From the NCBI RefSeq assembly GCF_039830135.1, contig NZ_CP156081.1, positions 4,110,818-4,174,817 of the forward strand: a stretch of DNA of 64,000 nt. The letters run 5' to 3'. This stretch comes from Defluviimonas sp. SAOS-178_SWC. Lineage in GTDB: Bacteria > Pseudomonadota > Alphaproteobacteria > Rhodobacterales > Rhodobacteraceae. The notes beneath the pieces were generated by a model. It did no database searches and was not told the DNA's origin. It worked only from the letters and a program-made list of their open reading frames with translations. Below are positions 8,695 to 17,598 of the stretch, one piece after another (the first letter of the stretch is position 1; every line of letters begins with the position of its first letter). The position numbers and the translations under genes were made by a program.

Positions 8695-9016
8695 GCGTGG
8701 TTTGATTCCCCATTCGGCGAACCAGTCCTGCCATGGCGCGGGCGCCGAACTGAACCCCAAACGGGGCGCCGCGAAACGATGGTTGCTTTTTGGACCTATA
8801 GGTGAGCAATCGCGCAACAATATTCGTATCCAAATCGGCAACGATTTCCGCATGAAGCGGTAACATTTGCGCAAATCTGAAACAGAATCATCTTAAGGTT
8901 GAGTTTCGGGGAATGTGGAAAAAAAAAGGCGTGCATATGTTCCAATGAGGGTAAAACGTGATACAAGTATCGCTATGGTAATTTGTACCGGCTGATTTTG
9001 ATGTGAAGGGGTGGAA
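8695..9016. promoter_or_regulatory. Divergent intergenic region with two small inverted repeats
   Basis: A 322-bp region between the minus-strand glycosyltransferase and the plus-strand VPLPA-CTERM gene. It holds an A9 run near 8925 and two neighbouring inverted repeats, GATAC-AA-GTATC at 8960-8971 and GGTA-ATTTG-TACC at 8977-8989, about 30 bp before the start of the exported protein. These could be operator or promoter elements; no known operator consensus was recognised. Confidence 0.3.
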
Positions 9017-9682
9017 ATGCTTGGGATGAAATGGTGCGCAGGGGCCATCGCGGGCTTGGCACTTGCGGCGGGCGCCTCGGTGGCGAACGCCTATGTTATT
9101 GATTTCACGGATTCGTCGACCGGGACATCCGGGACGCTTTTCCAGGGCACCGTGTCGTGGACGCTCACCTCTAACGGCATCCTGAACAACTCGCAGAGCT
9201 TCGATGGCACTTCGACGCCCTCCGGCACCGGCCTGTCTTTCGAGACAGACGGCTACGGTGTGGGGGCGCATGACGACGAAATCACGACTTCGCCGATGCG
9301 CCAGGAATGGATCGAGCTCACCTTCAGCGCTCCAGTGCTTATCGACGCAATCTACTTCCTCGACCTGTTCGTCTCTCCGGACCGTTCTTCGGTCGAAGTT
9401 GGTCAGGCGTCGATCAACGGCGGCAACCCGCTTCTGACGTTGACTGCGACCGATGTCGCACGCACTGGTGCGCCTGGTTTTGTCGGAGCGACCTTCGCGC
9501 CGATCTACGCCACAGTCATCCGCTTCACCGTGCTCAGCTCCAATGATAGCTTCGGCTATGCCGACGGCGCGCTGGCGGGTGTGGGTATCGCCCCGATCCC
9601 GGTTCCGGCCGCGGGCGCCCTGCTCCTTGGCGGTCTCGGTGGTCTGGCGGCTCTGCGCCGCCGCCGTCGCAAGGCGAACTGA
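9017..9682 (+). CDS. VPLPA-CTERM-type exosortase substrate protein
   Basis: 221-residue exported protein. Residues 1-24 are a signal peptide ending in ASVANA. The body is beta-rich and Thr/Ser-rich. The C-terminus has the three-part sorting signal of exosortase substrates: the short motif IPVPAAG, a hydrophobic helix (ALLLGGLGGLAAL) and a basic tail RRRRRKAN. This is the VPLPA-CTERM arrangement known from Rhodobacterales, cut by exosortase XrtD, which is encoded about 10 kb downstream. The ATG at 9017 is chosen over GTG at 9011 because GAAGGGG sits at good spacing. The protein body is of unknown function, likely a matrix or surface protein. A terminator follows. Confidence 0.8.
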   Translation: MLGMKWCAGAIAGLALAAGASVANAYVIDFTDSSTGTSGTLFQGTVSWTLTSNGILNNSQSFDGTSTPSGTGLSFETDGYGVGAHDDEITTSPMRQEWIELTFSAPVLIDAIYFLDLFVSPDRSSVEVGQASINGGNPLLTLTATDVARTGAPGFVGATFAPIYATVIRFTVLSSNDSFGYADGALAGVGIAPIPVPAAGALLLGGLGGLAALRRRRRKAN

Positions 9683-9700
9683 GCCGGCGATCAGAATTCG

Positions 9701-9729
9701 AAAAGGCCGGGCAGTCGCCCGGCCTTTTT
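9701..9729. terminator. Bidirectional intrinsic terminator
   Basis: Stem AAAAGGCCGGGC / GCCCGGCCTTTT with loop AGTC and a T run. It ends the VPLPA-CTERM gene and can also serve the convergent kinase operon on the minus strand. Confidence 0.85.
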
Positions 9730-9766
9730 CGTTATGCGCCTTTCGGGCACACCCGGTGAGGGTCGA

Positions 9767-10591
9767 TCACCCGTAGGTGCCGTAGCTGTAGCCCACGGAA
9801 TCGTCGGCATAGCGGCACTTGTTCAGGACCACGCCGAGCACATTGGTCAGCTGCGCCAGTTCCTTCTCGCAGATGTCGATGTTCGGGAGCGTCGTGCTTT
9901 CCGCGGCCGCAACGAGAAGTGCGCAATCGACGTTGCCGAGGAAGCCGACATTGTCGTCGCTCGCGAGCATCGGCGACATGTCGAAGATCATGATGTCCGG
10001 CTGCCAACGCCGCTCGATCTCGTCCAGCTTCTCGCGGGTGGAGGCACTTTGCAGAAGCTCCGCTGGATGCCGGCTCGCGGCGCTGTTCATGCAGACGATC
10101 AGGTTCGTGCCGATCCGGACCGCGATATCGTCGAATGACGCGTTGCCGTCGAGCACCTCGTGGAACGATGCGGAGAGACTGTGCCCCAGCGTCTTGTGCA
10201 AGGCCGGACGCCGCAGGTCGAGGTCGATCAGCATGACCTTGAGGTCTTTCTGCCGCGACAGGCTGAGCGCCAGATTGATGGCAATCGTGGTCTTGCCGCA
10301 GGCCGCACCGGGCGAGGTGATCGCCAGACGGCTCCAGCCCTTCTCTTTCATCTGCCGGATCGTGCGCGAACGGAGCATGTCGTAGGGCGTCGCGTCCTTG
10401 CCTCCGGACAGCGCCGTGATGCGGTGGCGGAGCGCGGTGCCGGACGATACCGTGATCTCGCGCAGACCTTCCCAGGAAGCGGCCCCGCGTCCGGCTTTCT
10501 GGACGACGTTTTCCCGCACGGTTTCCGGCGCCCCGAGGGCCGCCTTGCGCATCTCCCGCGCCTTGGCCAGTGCGGCTTCAAGCTTTTCCAT
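9767..10591 (-). CDS. Tyrosine-protein kinase / CpsD-type EPS autokinase
   Basis: 274-residue cytoplasmic P-loop protein of the bacterial tyrosine kinase family that works with a Wzz-type membrane partner to control EPS chain length and export. The Walker A region is SPGAACGKTT (residues 93-102) and the Walker A' motif is LIDLDLRR (121-128). A Tyr-containing tail (YSYGTYG) at the extreme C-terminus fits an autophosphorylation cluster. The kinase is separate from the chain-length protein encoded 43 bp upstream in the same operon, as in XrtA-type EPS loci. Confidence 0.85.
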   Translation of the reverse strand: MEKLEAALAKAREMRKAALGAPETVRENVVQKAGRGAASWEGLREITVSSGTALRHRITALSGGKDATPYDMLRSRTIRQMKEKGWSRLAITSPGAACGKTTIAINLALSLSRQKDLKVMLIDLDLRRPALHKTLGHSLSASFHEVLDGNASFDDIAVRIGTNLIVCMNSAASRHPAELLQSASTREKLDEIERRWQPDIMIFDMSPMLASDDNVGFLGNVDCALLVAAAESTTLPNIDICEKELAQLTNVLGVVLNKCRYADDSVGYSYGTYG

Positions 10592-10634
10592 CGTTCCCGT
10601 TACCCCTGCGCATACTTTTGAACGTCAGCCGCTG

Positions 10635-12170
10635 TCACAGCCGGATGCCGAACTTCGCCGCCACCTTGCCGACGATAATGTCGAGCGGAAGGTAGTAAAC
10701 GTGAACGGCATAAATAATCGCCGGAATGCCGACGACGGCGACCAGCAGCAACGCGGCGAACCCGGACCGCCGCATCATCGTTTCAGAAGGCGTGCGCATG
10801 TAGGGGATCGTCGCGATCGGCGTGATGCCGAACGTCTTGATGAGGTCCTTCGGCCGCCGCACCGCGCGGTTCAGAAGCTCCAGAAGGATGATCACGCCAA
10901 TGCCGAGCGCCGCGCCGGAAAAGATGCCGCCACCTGCGATCAGAATCCGGTTCGGGCTCGACGGGCGGTCGGGGACTGTCGCTGCGTCCACGACCGAAAT
11001 GCGCTCGCCCTTGGAACGGATCTCGATCTGCTCGCCCGCGGCTGCCTGCGCCTGTCGGGCCACGGCGGTGTTGTACTGCTGCTGGATGTTCGCATAGTCG
11101 CGGTTCAGCGCGTCGAGCGCGACCTGGTTCGCGGGCGTGCGGTCGATCGAATCCTTCAGGACGGCAAGCTGGTCGATCAGCTGCAGGCGCTGTTCTTCGA
11201 GGATCTGGATCCGGGTATCGAGGTCGGCGATCTGCACGTCGAGCATCGTCGCAGCGGGATTACCGGTCGTATCCGGCGGCAACTGCGCCTTCACCACCTC
11301 TTCGAGCTGCGCGATCTGCAATTGCAGCATCTTCACCTTCGGGTTCTCCGGGGTGAAAACGGCGAGCATGCCGTTCAGTTGCTGACGCAACTGGTCGAGT
11401 TGCCTGGCCTCCGGCGTCTGGTTTGCGGTTGCGGCGGCATTGACCTGGCCGGTCGAATTGAAGATCGCGATCATCCGCGCCTTCTGGTCCTTCAGCGTGG
11501 CGATATCGCGCTCAGCCGTCGCCAGCCGGTCCTGCAGCAGCGTCTGCTGGCTCAGCCGGAAGTTCAGGGTGTTCGGCAGCGCGTCGGCATTCTTGTTCTG
11601 GAAGTCGAGAATCTTCTCGCTCATGATGTCGATCTCGCCCGACAGCCGCTTCACTTCCTGATTGAAGAACTCCAGCGTGTCCTCGGCGCGGCCCGTCCTG
11701 ATCTCCACATCGGCATTCAGGATGAGTGTGACGTATTCATTCACCACGCCCGCCGCGATCCGCCCGGTTTCGCCGTCGAAGGCGATGGTCATGATTGTCG
11801 CCGCCCCACGTCCGGCATTCTTGCCGATGCGCGTGTTCTGGCGCATCCCCCGTACGATGTCGTCCGGGGACATTTTCGGCATGTCGCGGAACACCTTCAG
11901 CTTCTGGGCAATCTCCAGAAGGTTGGCGCGGGTCATGAGTCGGTTCTCGATCGTCTGGAGCTTTTCCAGCGCCTGCGCCTGCACCGTGGGGGCCGCGAGT
12001 GGGCCGGGAATCTGCGAGGATTCGACTATGAGCACCGAGTTCGCGGTATAGACCGCCGGCAGCAGGAAAGCCGCGGCGATGGACCCTGCCGACACCAGCG
12101 CGAAAATGATGACGAAGTAATGAAGCCGCCGCAGGAAGACAGCAAAGTAGAAAGACAGGTCCAGGTTCAT
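10635..12170 (-). CDS. Wzz/GumC-type chain-length determinant protein
   Basis: 511-residue polysaccharide copolymerase of the inner membrane. Transmembrane segments lie at about 17-37, 409-432 and 470-490, with a long periplasmic coiled-coil region (roughly 170-400) between the first two. The periplasmic part begins with AVYTANSVLIVESSQIPG, typical of Wzz domains. It lacks a fused kinase; the kinase is the next gene. The extra third membrane segment fits the XrtA-associated chain-length family better than classic Wzz. The start overlaps the upstream ATPase stop by 4 bp (12167-12170). Confidence 0.88.
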   Translation of the reverse strand: MNLDLSFYFAVFLRRLHYFVIIFALVSAGSIAAAFLLPAVYTANSVLIVESSQIPGPLAAPTVQAQALEKLQTIENRLMTRANLLEIAQKLKVFRDMPKMSPDDIVRGMRQNTRIGKNAGRGAATIMTIAFDGETGRIAAGVVNEYVTLILNADVEIRTGRAEDTLEFFNQEVKRLSGEIDIMSEKILDFQNKNADALPNTLNFRLSQQTLLQDRLATAERDIATLKDQKARMIAIFNSTGQVNAAATANQTPEARQLDQLRQQLNGMLAVFTPENPKVKMLQLQIAQLEEVVKAQLPPDTTGNPAATMLDVQIADLDTRIQILEEQRLQLIDQLAVLKDSIDRTPANQVALDALNRDYANIQQQYNTAVARQAQAAAGEQIEIRSKGERISVVDAATVPDRPSSPNRILIAGGGIFSGAALGIGVIILLELLNRAVRRPKDLIKTFGITPIATIPYMRTPSETMMRRSGFAALLLVAVVGIPAIIYAVHVYYLPLDIIVGKVAAKFGIRL

Positions 12171-13063
12171 TTACGCTTCTCTTCCTCGGCCGCGATCTGG
12201 GCAGCAAAGAATACCCCATCATCCAGAACGGACTGCACCACATGTTCGTCAACATGGTGGTTATCCATACTCCAAGCGTAGAGTAATGCCATGTCGCACA
12301 GCTGGTTGACCAGACGCGGAACGCCGTGGGTCACCCGATAGACCATCCGCGCCGCCGGTTCGGTCACCTCCTCGCCGGTGCCGCCAGCCGCTTTCAGCCG
12401 GTGCGCGATCAGTTCGATCACCGCCCGTTCGTCGAGCGGCATGAGATGGAAACTCGCCGCGATCCGCTGGGCAAGCTGGCGCAGCGCGGGGTCAAGCACC
12501 ATGTCGCGCAACTCTGGCTGACCGACCAGCACAAGCTGGATGACCTCGTCCTTGCCGGAGTTGATATTGGTCAGCATCCGCAGCTCTTCAAGACTTTCTG
12601 GCGAGAGGTTCTGCGCCTCGTCGAAGATCAGCACGACCCGTCGTCCGGCGGCGTATTCCTCGATCAGATAGTCCTGAAGCTTCTGGAAAAGCTGGACGTA
12701 ACCGACCCCTGTCTCGAAGGGCAGGCCGAGCGAGTTCAGCACCCACTGGATCAGTTCCCCGCGTCCGCCCTGGGCATTCGAGATCAGGCCGACCGTGACC
12801 TTGGAGCCGAACTGGCGCAGAAGCTCACGCAGGAGCGTGGTCTTGCCGCAGCCCACACCGCCGGTGACGAGCGTGATCGGCGCACGGCTGAGGATGCCGA
12901 ATTCGAGAACCGAATAGGCACGCCGATGCTGCGCGGACCAGAACAGGAAATCCGGGTCCGGAACGAGCGTGAAGGGACGCTCGCGGAACCCGAAGAAATC
13001 CATGTAGAAGCCGACGCTGTTCGTTTCGTCCGTGTTGGTCTCCACGACCTTGTTCATCCGCAA
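12167..13063 (-). CDS. ExeA-like AAA ATPase of the exosortase/EPS locus
   Basis: 298-residue AAA-type ATPase resembling ExeA and the ATPase found beside XrtA exosortases. The N-terminus FYMDFFGFRERPFTLVPDPD is the family signature; Walker A is GGVGCGKT (68-75) and Walker B LIFDEAQ (145-151), followed by a GQPELR sensor region. Its role in EPS secretion is not established in the family; it probably energises or assembles the export apparatus. First gene of a three-gene minus-strand operon (ATPase, chain-length protein, kinase). ATG at 13057 is an alternative start. Confidence 0.85.
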   Translation of the reverse strand: MRMNKVVETNTDETNSVGFYMDFFGFRERPFTLVPDPDFLFWSAQHRRAYSVLEFGILSRAPITLVTGGVGCGKTTLLRELLRQFGSKVTVGLISNAQGGRGELIQWVLNSLGLPFETGVGYVQLFQKLQDYLIEEYAAGRRVVLIFDEAQNLSPESLEELRMLTNINSGKDEVIQLVLVGQPELRDMVLDPALRQLAQRIAASFHLMPLDERAVIELIAHRLKAAGGTGEEVTEPAARMVYRVTHGVPRLVNQLCDMALLYAWSMDNHHVDEHVVQSVLDDGVFFAAQIAAEEEKRK

Positions 13064-13551
13064 TCCATTTCACACAATGCCGTCCCGGGCCCCGCCCGTG
13101 CCGTCAAGGACTTGTTACCCCGGTGTAGCCCGGAACTCACGGGGTTAAATAGTCACACGACTTCGGCAACTTAATGGCGGTCCCCGTCAGTACTTCCGAC
13201 GCTTTCTATATGCGCTTCGAATCGATGTCCCGCATGATGCAACGCAATCGCGCCCGGAAACACGACAAATGGCGAGAACCGATCAACTGTTGCGGGCGGG
13301 GAAACAAAATTCCGCGATCCGCCGCCGCTGTGCCCCTTTCGCTGCCTTCGTTTCGGGCAGATATCCCGGCCGGCGGCAGAAAAACCCTTTAGATTCGAAA
13401 TCTTGATTCCTCGGTCAGCCGTATGATGGTAAGTAGGTGTGGGTGGATGTTGCCGCATCCAGGAATCGAGATTACTGACGCCGGGCGCAACGGACGCGTC
13501 CTATTTTATTGATTGTGGGTGAGTAATGGGTGTTCCGGGCGGAGCTTGGAT
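13064..13551. promoter_or_regulatory. Divergent control region between the ATPase operon and the sugar transferase
   Basis: A 488-bp gene-free stretch that should hold the promoters of both EPS operons. It is comparatively AT-rich at 13380-13440 and 13500-13530. A perfect inverted repeat AGATT-CGA-AATCT lies at 13391-13403. No convincing ORF or known operator was recognised. Confidence 0.4.
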
Positions 13552-14241
13552 ATGACGTTGCAGATCAATGACCTTTCCGATGATTTTGGCATGGCAAGCG
13601 CTCCGGTGGGTCTTGTGAACGTTTCGGACCGCCGGGGATTCTACCGGAATTACATCAAGCGGGTATTTGACGTCGCCGCCGTTCTGCTGGCCAGCATCAT
13701 CGTCGTTCCGGTCATCGGCGCGCTCGCGATCCTCGTCGCCCTCGACGGTTCTGCGCCGTTCTACTGGAGCGATAGAGTCGGACGGCGCGGGCGGACATTC
13801 AGGATGCTGAAGCTGCGGACGATGGTGCCGCAGGCGGATCGCCTTCTCGAGGAATATCTTTCGCGCAACGCCGAGGCTCGGCTGGAATGGAACAGCACCC
13901 AGAAGCTCAAATCCGATCCCCGGATCACCAAGGTCGGCAGGTTGCTCCGCAAGACGTCGCTCGATGAATTGCCCCAGCTCTGGAATGTTCTGATCGGCGA
14001 CATGTCGCTGGTCGGGCCGCGGCCGATGATGCCGAACCAGAGGGCGCTCTACAGCGGGATCGCCTACTACGCGCTCCGGCCCGGGATCACCGGGCCCTGG
14101 CAGGTTTCGGACCGAAACGAGTCCGAATTCTCCAAGCGCGCCGAATTCGACCGCGAGTATGACGAAACCCTATCGTTGGCGGCCGACGTGAAGCTGCTCT
14201 TCGCCACGATCAGGGTTGTCGTCAAAGGCACAGGTTATTGA
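13552..14241 (+). CDS. Undecaprenyl-phosphate sugar phosphotransferase (ExoY/WbaP C-terminal type)
   Basis: 229-residue monotopic membrane enzyme that starts EPS repeat-unit synthesis by moving a sugar-1-phosphate from a nucleotide sugar to undecaprenyl phosphate. One hydrophobic re-entrant segment lies at 41-63, followed by the conserved KLRTM (87-91), DELPQLWNVLIGDMSLVGPRP (138-158, given here as the family signature region) and RPGITGPWQVS (176-186). The length is that of the minimal ExoY type without the N-terminal five-helix domain. ATG at 13552 is preferred because GGAG lies upstream; a TTG at 13513 would add 13 residues. Confidence 0.9.
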   Translation: MTLQINDLSDDFGMASAPVGLVNVSDRRGFYRNYIKRVFDVAAVLLASIIVVPVIGALAILVALDGSAPFYWSDRVGRRGRTFRMLKLRTMVPQADRLLEEYLSRNAEARLEWNSTQKLKSDPRITKVGRLLRKTSLDELPQLWNVLIGDMSLVGPRPMMPNQRALYSGIAYYALRPGITGPWQVSDRNESEFSKRAEFDREYDETLSLAADVKLLFATIRVVVKGTGY

Positions 14242-14363
14242 TTTGACCACCACCTCCCGTTTCAGGCAGTAGCCGCGTAGCGCAATAACGTCGCGTGACC
14301 CATCGCCTTGGAATAGTCCAAGTTCCACGGCATAGGGTATGAGGCATCCATCGAGGATAACGA

Positions 14364-16814
14364 ATGGCCCTTCGCAAGACCCTGACAGCCATCGCGCTGG
14401 GTATCAGCCTGACGGCCCTTTCGGGCTGCGACTCGGCCGAAGAACGTGCCGAGAAGTTCTACCAGTCCGGCCTGCAATACCTCGAAGCCGGCGATATCGA
14501 TCGCGCGCTGGTGGAGTTTCGCAACGTATTCAAGCTGAACGGCCAACACCACGACGCGCGCCGCGCCTATGCAGAGGCGGAACGCGGCCGTGGCAACCTG
14601 CGCGAGGCGTTTTCGCAGTATCTGCGGCTGGCCGAGCAATACCCGGATGACATCGATGCGCAGCGGGCCCTTGCCGAGATCGCGGCGCAGGGCGGCGACT
14701 GGGCCACGGCATCGCGGTATTCTGCCGCCGTTCTGGAGAAATCCCCGGATGAACTGGCCCTCCAGGCCGTGAAACTGGCGGCGGATTACGGCCAGGCGAC
14801 CGAGGAGAACGATGTCAGCGGCCAGATCGCGGCCGCAACAGGAGCGCGGGCACTTCACGCGAAGCTGCCGGACAACCTGCTGCTCGCCAGGGTCATCATC
14901 GACGACCTGATCCGCGGCCAGAACTACGACGACGCGCTCGTCGAACTGAACAGGGCCATCGAGGTCGCCCCAACCGACCGCGCGCTCCTGGCACAACGGC
15001 TGTCGGTCCACGCCGCCCTCGGCGACGACGCGGCGGTGGAGGAAGGGCTGCGCGACATGGTCGCCCTCTTTCCGGATTCACCGGAGATGGGGCAGGCGCT
15101 CGTCCGTTGGTATGTGTCGCGGGGCGAAACCGACAAGGCCGAGGCCCATCTGCGCGCCCGGATCAAGGCGGGAAGCGAGGATCAGGGGCCGACGCTCGAA
15201 CTCGTGCGTTTTCTCGCCGAACAGCGCGGTCCCGAAGCCGCCGTGGCCGAGCTGGAGCGGGTGATTGCCTCCGGCGCGTCAACGTCGGTCTACCGGGCTG
15301 CACGGGCCGGGTTCATCTTCGACCTCGGCCAACGGGATGCCGCGATCGCCGAGATGCAGGAACTCGTCAAGGATGCCCCGCCGTCGGACGAATCGCGGCG
15401 GACCAAGGTAGGCCTTGCCCGCATGCTGACGATCACCGGCAATGCCGTCGGTGCCCGCGCGCTGGTCGAGGAAGTTCTGGCCGAGGATGCGGGCGATGCC
15501 GAGGCTCTGAAACTCAAGGCCGGCTGGCTGATCCTCGACGACGAGGTCGGAGACGCGGTGGCGATCCTGCGCAGGGCCTACGACCAGAATCCGCGCGACG
15601 CCTCGATTCTGACGCTGATGGCACAGGCCTATGAACGCGACGGCAACCGGGACCTGATGCGCGAGACGCTGTCTCTTGCCGTCTCGGCCTCGAACCGGGC
15701 GCCTGCGGAGTCCTTGCGTTATGCACAACTCCTGGCGTCCGAGAACAAGCTGATTCCGGCAGAAGGTGTGCTTATCGACGCCCTCAGGATCGCGCCGGGC
15801 ACCACGTCGCTCCTCGTTCCGCTGGGCCAGATCTACGTGCGGGTCCAGGACTGGTCGCGCGCCGAGGCCGTTGCCACCGAACTCGAGGCGCAGAAAGACC
15901 CTGCGGCGCGACCGGCGGCGCAATCCCTGCGGGCCGCGATCCTGGCGGGTCAGCAAAAGACCGATCAGGCGATCGGCTATCTTCAGGGCCTCGTCGATCA
16001 GGGTGCCGGCGGCCTTGACGCCAAGGTCGCCATCCTGCGCGCCCATCTCGCCGGCGGCCGCACCGGGAATGCGCTGGCCTATTCGGAAAGCCTTCTGGCC
16101 GAGGATCCGGACAACCCCGATCTGCGATTCATCGACGCCTCCGTGCGGGCGCTCGCCGGCCAGGCCGACGCGGCCGAGGCCGCCTATCGGCAACTCGTCG
16201 CGGAAGACAAGAGCCGCCTGCCGGTCTGGCTCGCGCTGGCGCGCACCGTCCTTTCCAACCCCGCCCGCGCGAGCGAGGCCTCGGCCCTGATCGACGAAGC
16301 GCTCGTCGCGCTGCCCGATTCAGCAGAGTTGAAATGGGCGAAGGCCGGTTTCCTCGAACGCGCCGGCGATGTCGATGGCGCCATCGCGATCTATGAAGGG
16401 CTCTACAAGGATAACAGCGCCAACCCCATCATCGCCAACAATCTGGCGAGCCTCCTGTCGACCTATCGCAGCGATCCCGACAGCCTTGCCCGGGCCGAAG
16501 TCATCGCCCGGCGCCTCCGCGGCAGTACGCTCGCGCCCTATCAGGACACCTACGGCTGGATCGCCTATCAGCGCGGCCATTTCGACGATGCCGTCGACGA
16601 GCTTGAGAAGGCGGTATCCGTTCTGGGCCACGATCCGATGGTGCGCTACCATCTGGCGATGACCTACCTCGCGCTCGATCGCAAGCCGGAGGCGCTGGCG
16701 CAATTTCGCGAAACCCTGGCGCGCGCCGGCCAAGACGATTCGCGCGACTTCGTTCTCACGGCGCGGAAAGAGGCGGAGCGTCTGGAAACAGAAGGCGTCA
16801 CAGTCGGGAACTGA
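14364..16814 (+). CDS. prsT: PrsT-like TPR lipoprotein of the exosortase/EPS system
   Basis: 816-residue lipoprotein: lipobox LSGC with Cys22, then tandem TPR-like helices through almost the whole length (for example YQSGLQYLEAGDIDRALVEF at the start and AYRQLVAEDKS, FLERAGDVDGAIAIYEGLY later). PrsT-type proteins accompany PEP-CTERM/exosortase EPS loci and are thought to scaffold periplasmic or outer-membrane assembly. It stands between the initiating sugar transferase and the Wza-like export protein, all on the plus strand. Assignment to PrsT rests on length, lipobox, TPRs and context. Confidence 0.82.
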   Translation: MALRKTLTAIALGISLTALSGCDSAEERAEKFYQSGLQYLEAGDIDRALVEFRNVFKLNGQHHDARRAYAEAERGRGNLREAFSQYLRLAEQYPDDIDAQRALAEIAAQGGDWATASRYSAAVLEKSPDELALQAVKLAADYGQATEENDVSGQIAAATGARALHAKLPDNLLLARVIIDDLIRGQNYDDALVELNRAIEVAPTDRALLAQRLSVHAALGDDAAVEEGLRDMVALFPDSPEMGQALVRWYVSRGETDKAEAHLRARIKAGSEDQGPTLELVRFLAEQRGPEAAVAELERVIASGASTSVYRAARAGFIFDLGQRDAAIAEMQELVKDAPPSDESRRTKVGLARMLTITGNAVGARALVEEVLAEDAGDAEALKLKAGWLILDDEVGDAVAILRRAYDQNPRDASILTLMAQAYERDGNRDLMRETLSLAVSASNRAPAESLRYAQLLASENKLIPAEGVLIDALRIAPGTTSLLVPLGQIYVRVQDWSRAEAVATELEAQKDPAARPAAQSLRAAILAGQQKTDQAIGYLQGLVDQGAGGLDAKVAILRAHLAGGRTGNALAYSESLLAEDPDNPDLRFIDASVRALAGQADAAEAAYRQLVAEDKSRLPVWLALARTVLSNPARASEASALIDEALVALPDSAELKWAKAGFLERAGDVDGAIAIYEGLYKDNSANPIIANNLASLLSTYRSDPDSLARAEVIARRLRGSTLAPYQDTYGWIAYQRGHFDDAVDELEKAVSVLGHDPMVRYHLAMTYLALDRKPEALAQFRETLARAGQDDSRDFVLTARKEAERLETEGVTVGN

Positions 16815-16950
16815 AGACGCCGCCTGTTGCCTCCGGGGCACTTTGCCCGGCATTGGGCCGCCCGGAGCGTGAGCTTTGCAAGTTAACGTTTTGATTCAGT
16901 GTCGATCCCTCGTAACCTTGTATCGATTCGAATGTGATTGGGGATCCGAA

Positions 16951-17586
16951 ATGTTTAGAGCCCTGCTGGGCCTTTTTCTGGCCGTTCTTCTCGTTCCTGC
17001 TGCGTGGGCCCAAAGCGGCTATCGCATCCAGCCGGGTGACGTGTTGCAGATGGAGGTCCTGGAAGACCCGAGCCTCAACCGCAGCCTTCTCGTTCTCCCC
17101 GACGGCAGGGTGAGCCTGCCGCTCGTCGGCACGGTGCGCGCCTCGGGCCAGAGCGTCGAAGGTCTGCGCAACGCGATCTCGTCCGCGCTCGCGCCGAATT
17201 TCGCGTCGCCTCCGACGGTGTTCCTGTCGGTTGGCCAGCTGAACCCGGTCACGTCGGCCGTCAACACCGCGGTGGCGCAGGCCGCCGCCGCGAATGTCGC
17301 GACCTACGGCACGGTTGCTGTCTATGCCCTTGGCGAAGTGACCAATCAGGGCCGGGTGGATGTCAAGACGGGCACGACGCTTCTTCAGTTCCTGGCCGAA
17401 AGCGGCGGCCTGACCCGGTTCGCGGCCACCAAGCGGATTCAGCTGCGCCGTCCGGATGCGAAGACCGGGACCGAGACGGTCTACAAATACAACTACAAGG
17501 CCGTGCAGGCTGGCGCCAAAGCACCGGTGATCGTGTTGCGTGAAGGCGATGTGATCGTGGTACCGGAGCGCAAACTCTTCGAATAA
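16951..17586 (+). CDS. Wza-like polysaccharide export protein
   Basis: 211-residue periplasmic/outer-membrane export protein with a signal peptide (1-20, cleavage after AWAQ or AWA). The polysaccharide export domain starts at GYRIQPGDVLQMEV, and an SLBB-like domain follows (VAVYALGEVTNQGRVDV, LLQFLAESGGLTRFA). It lacks a lipobox Cys and the long C-terminal helix of Wza, as in the short exporters of exosortase-associated EPS loci. ATG at 16951 (GGGAT upstream) begins the signal peptide; the frame is open to 16876. A barrel-protein gene follows after 12 bp. Confidence 0.87.
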   Translation: MFRALLGLFLAVLLVPAAWAQSGYRIQPGDVLQMEVLEDPSLNRSLLVLPDGRVSLPLVGTVRASGQSVEGLRNAISSALAPNFASPPTVFLSVGQLNPVTSAVNTAVAQAAAANVATYGTVAVYALGEVTNQGRVDVKTGTTLLQFLAESGGLTRFAATKRIQLRRPDAKTGTETVYKYNYKAVQAGAKAPVIVLREGDVIVVPERKLFE

Positions 17587-17598
17587 AAGGCGGACAAG

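Noticed and set aside
10398..12281. 627-codon plus-strand open frame
   Set aside because: Antisense shadow of the kinase and chain-length genes, both of which have clear family motifs on the minus strand.
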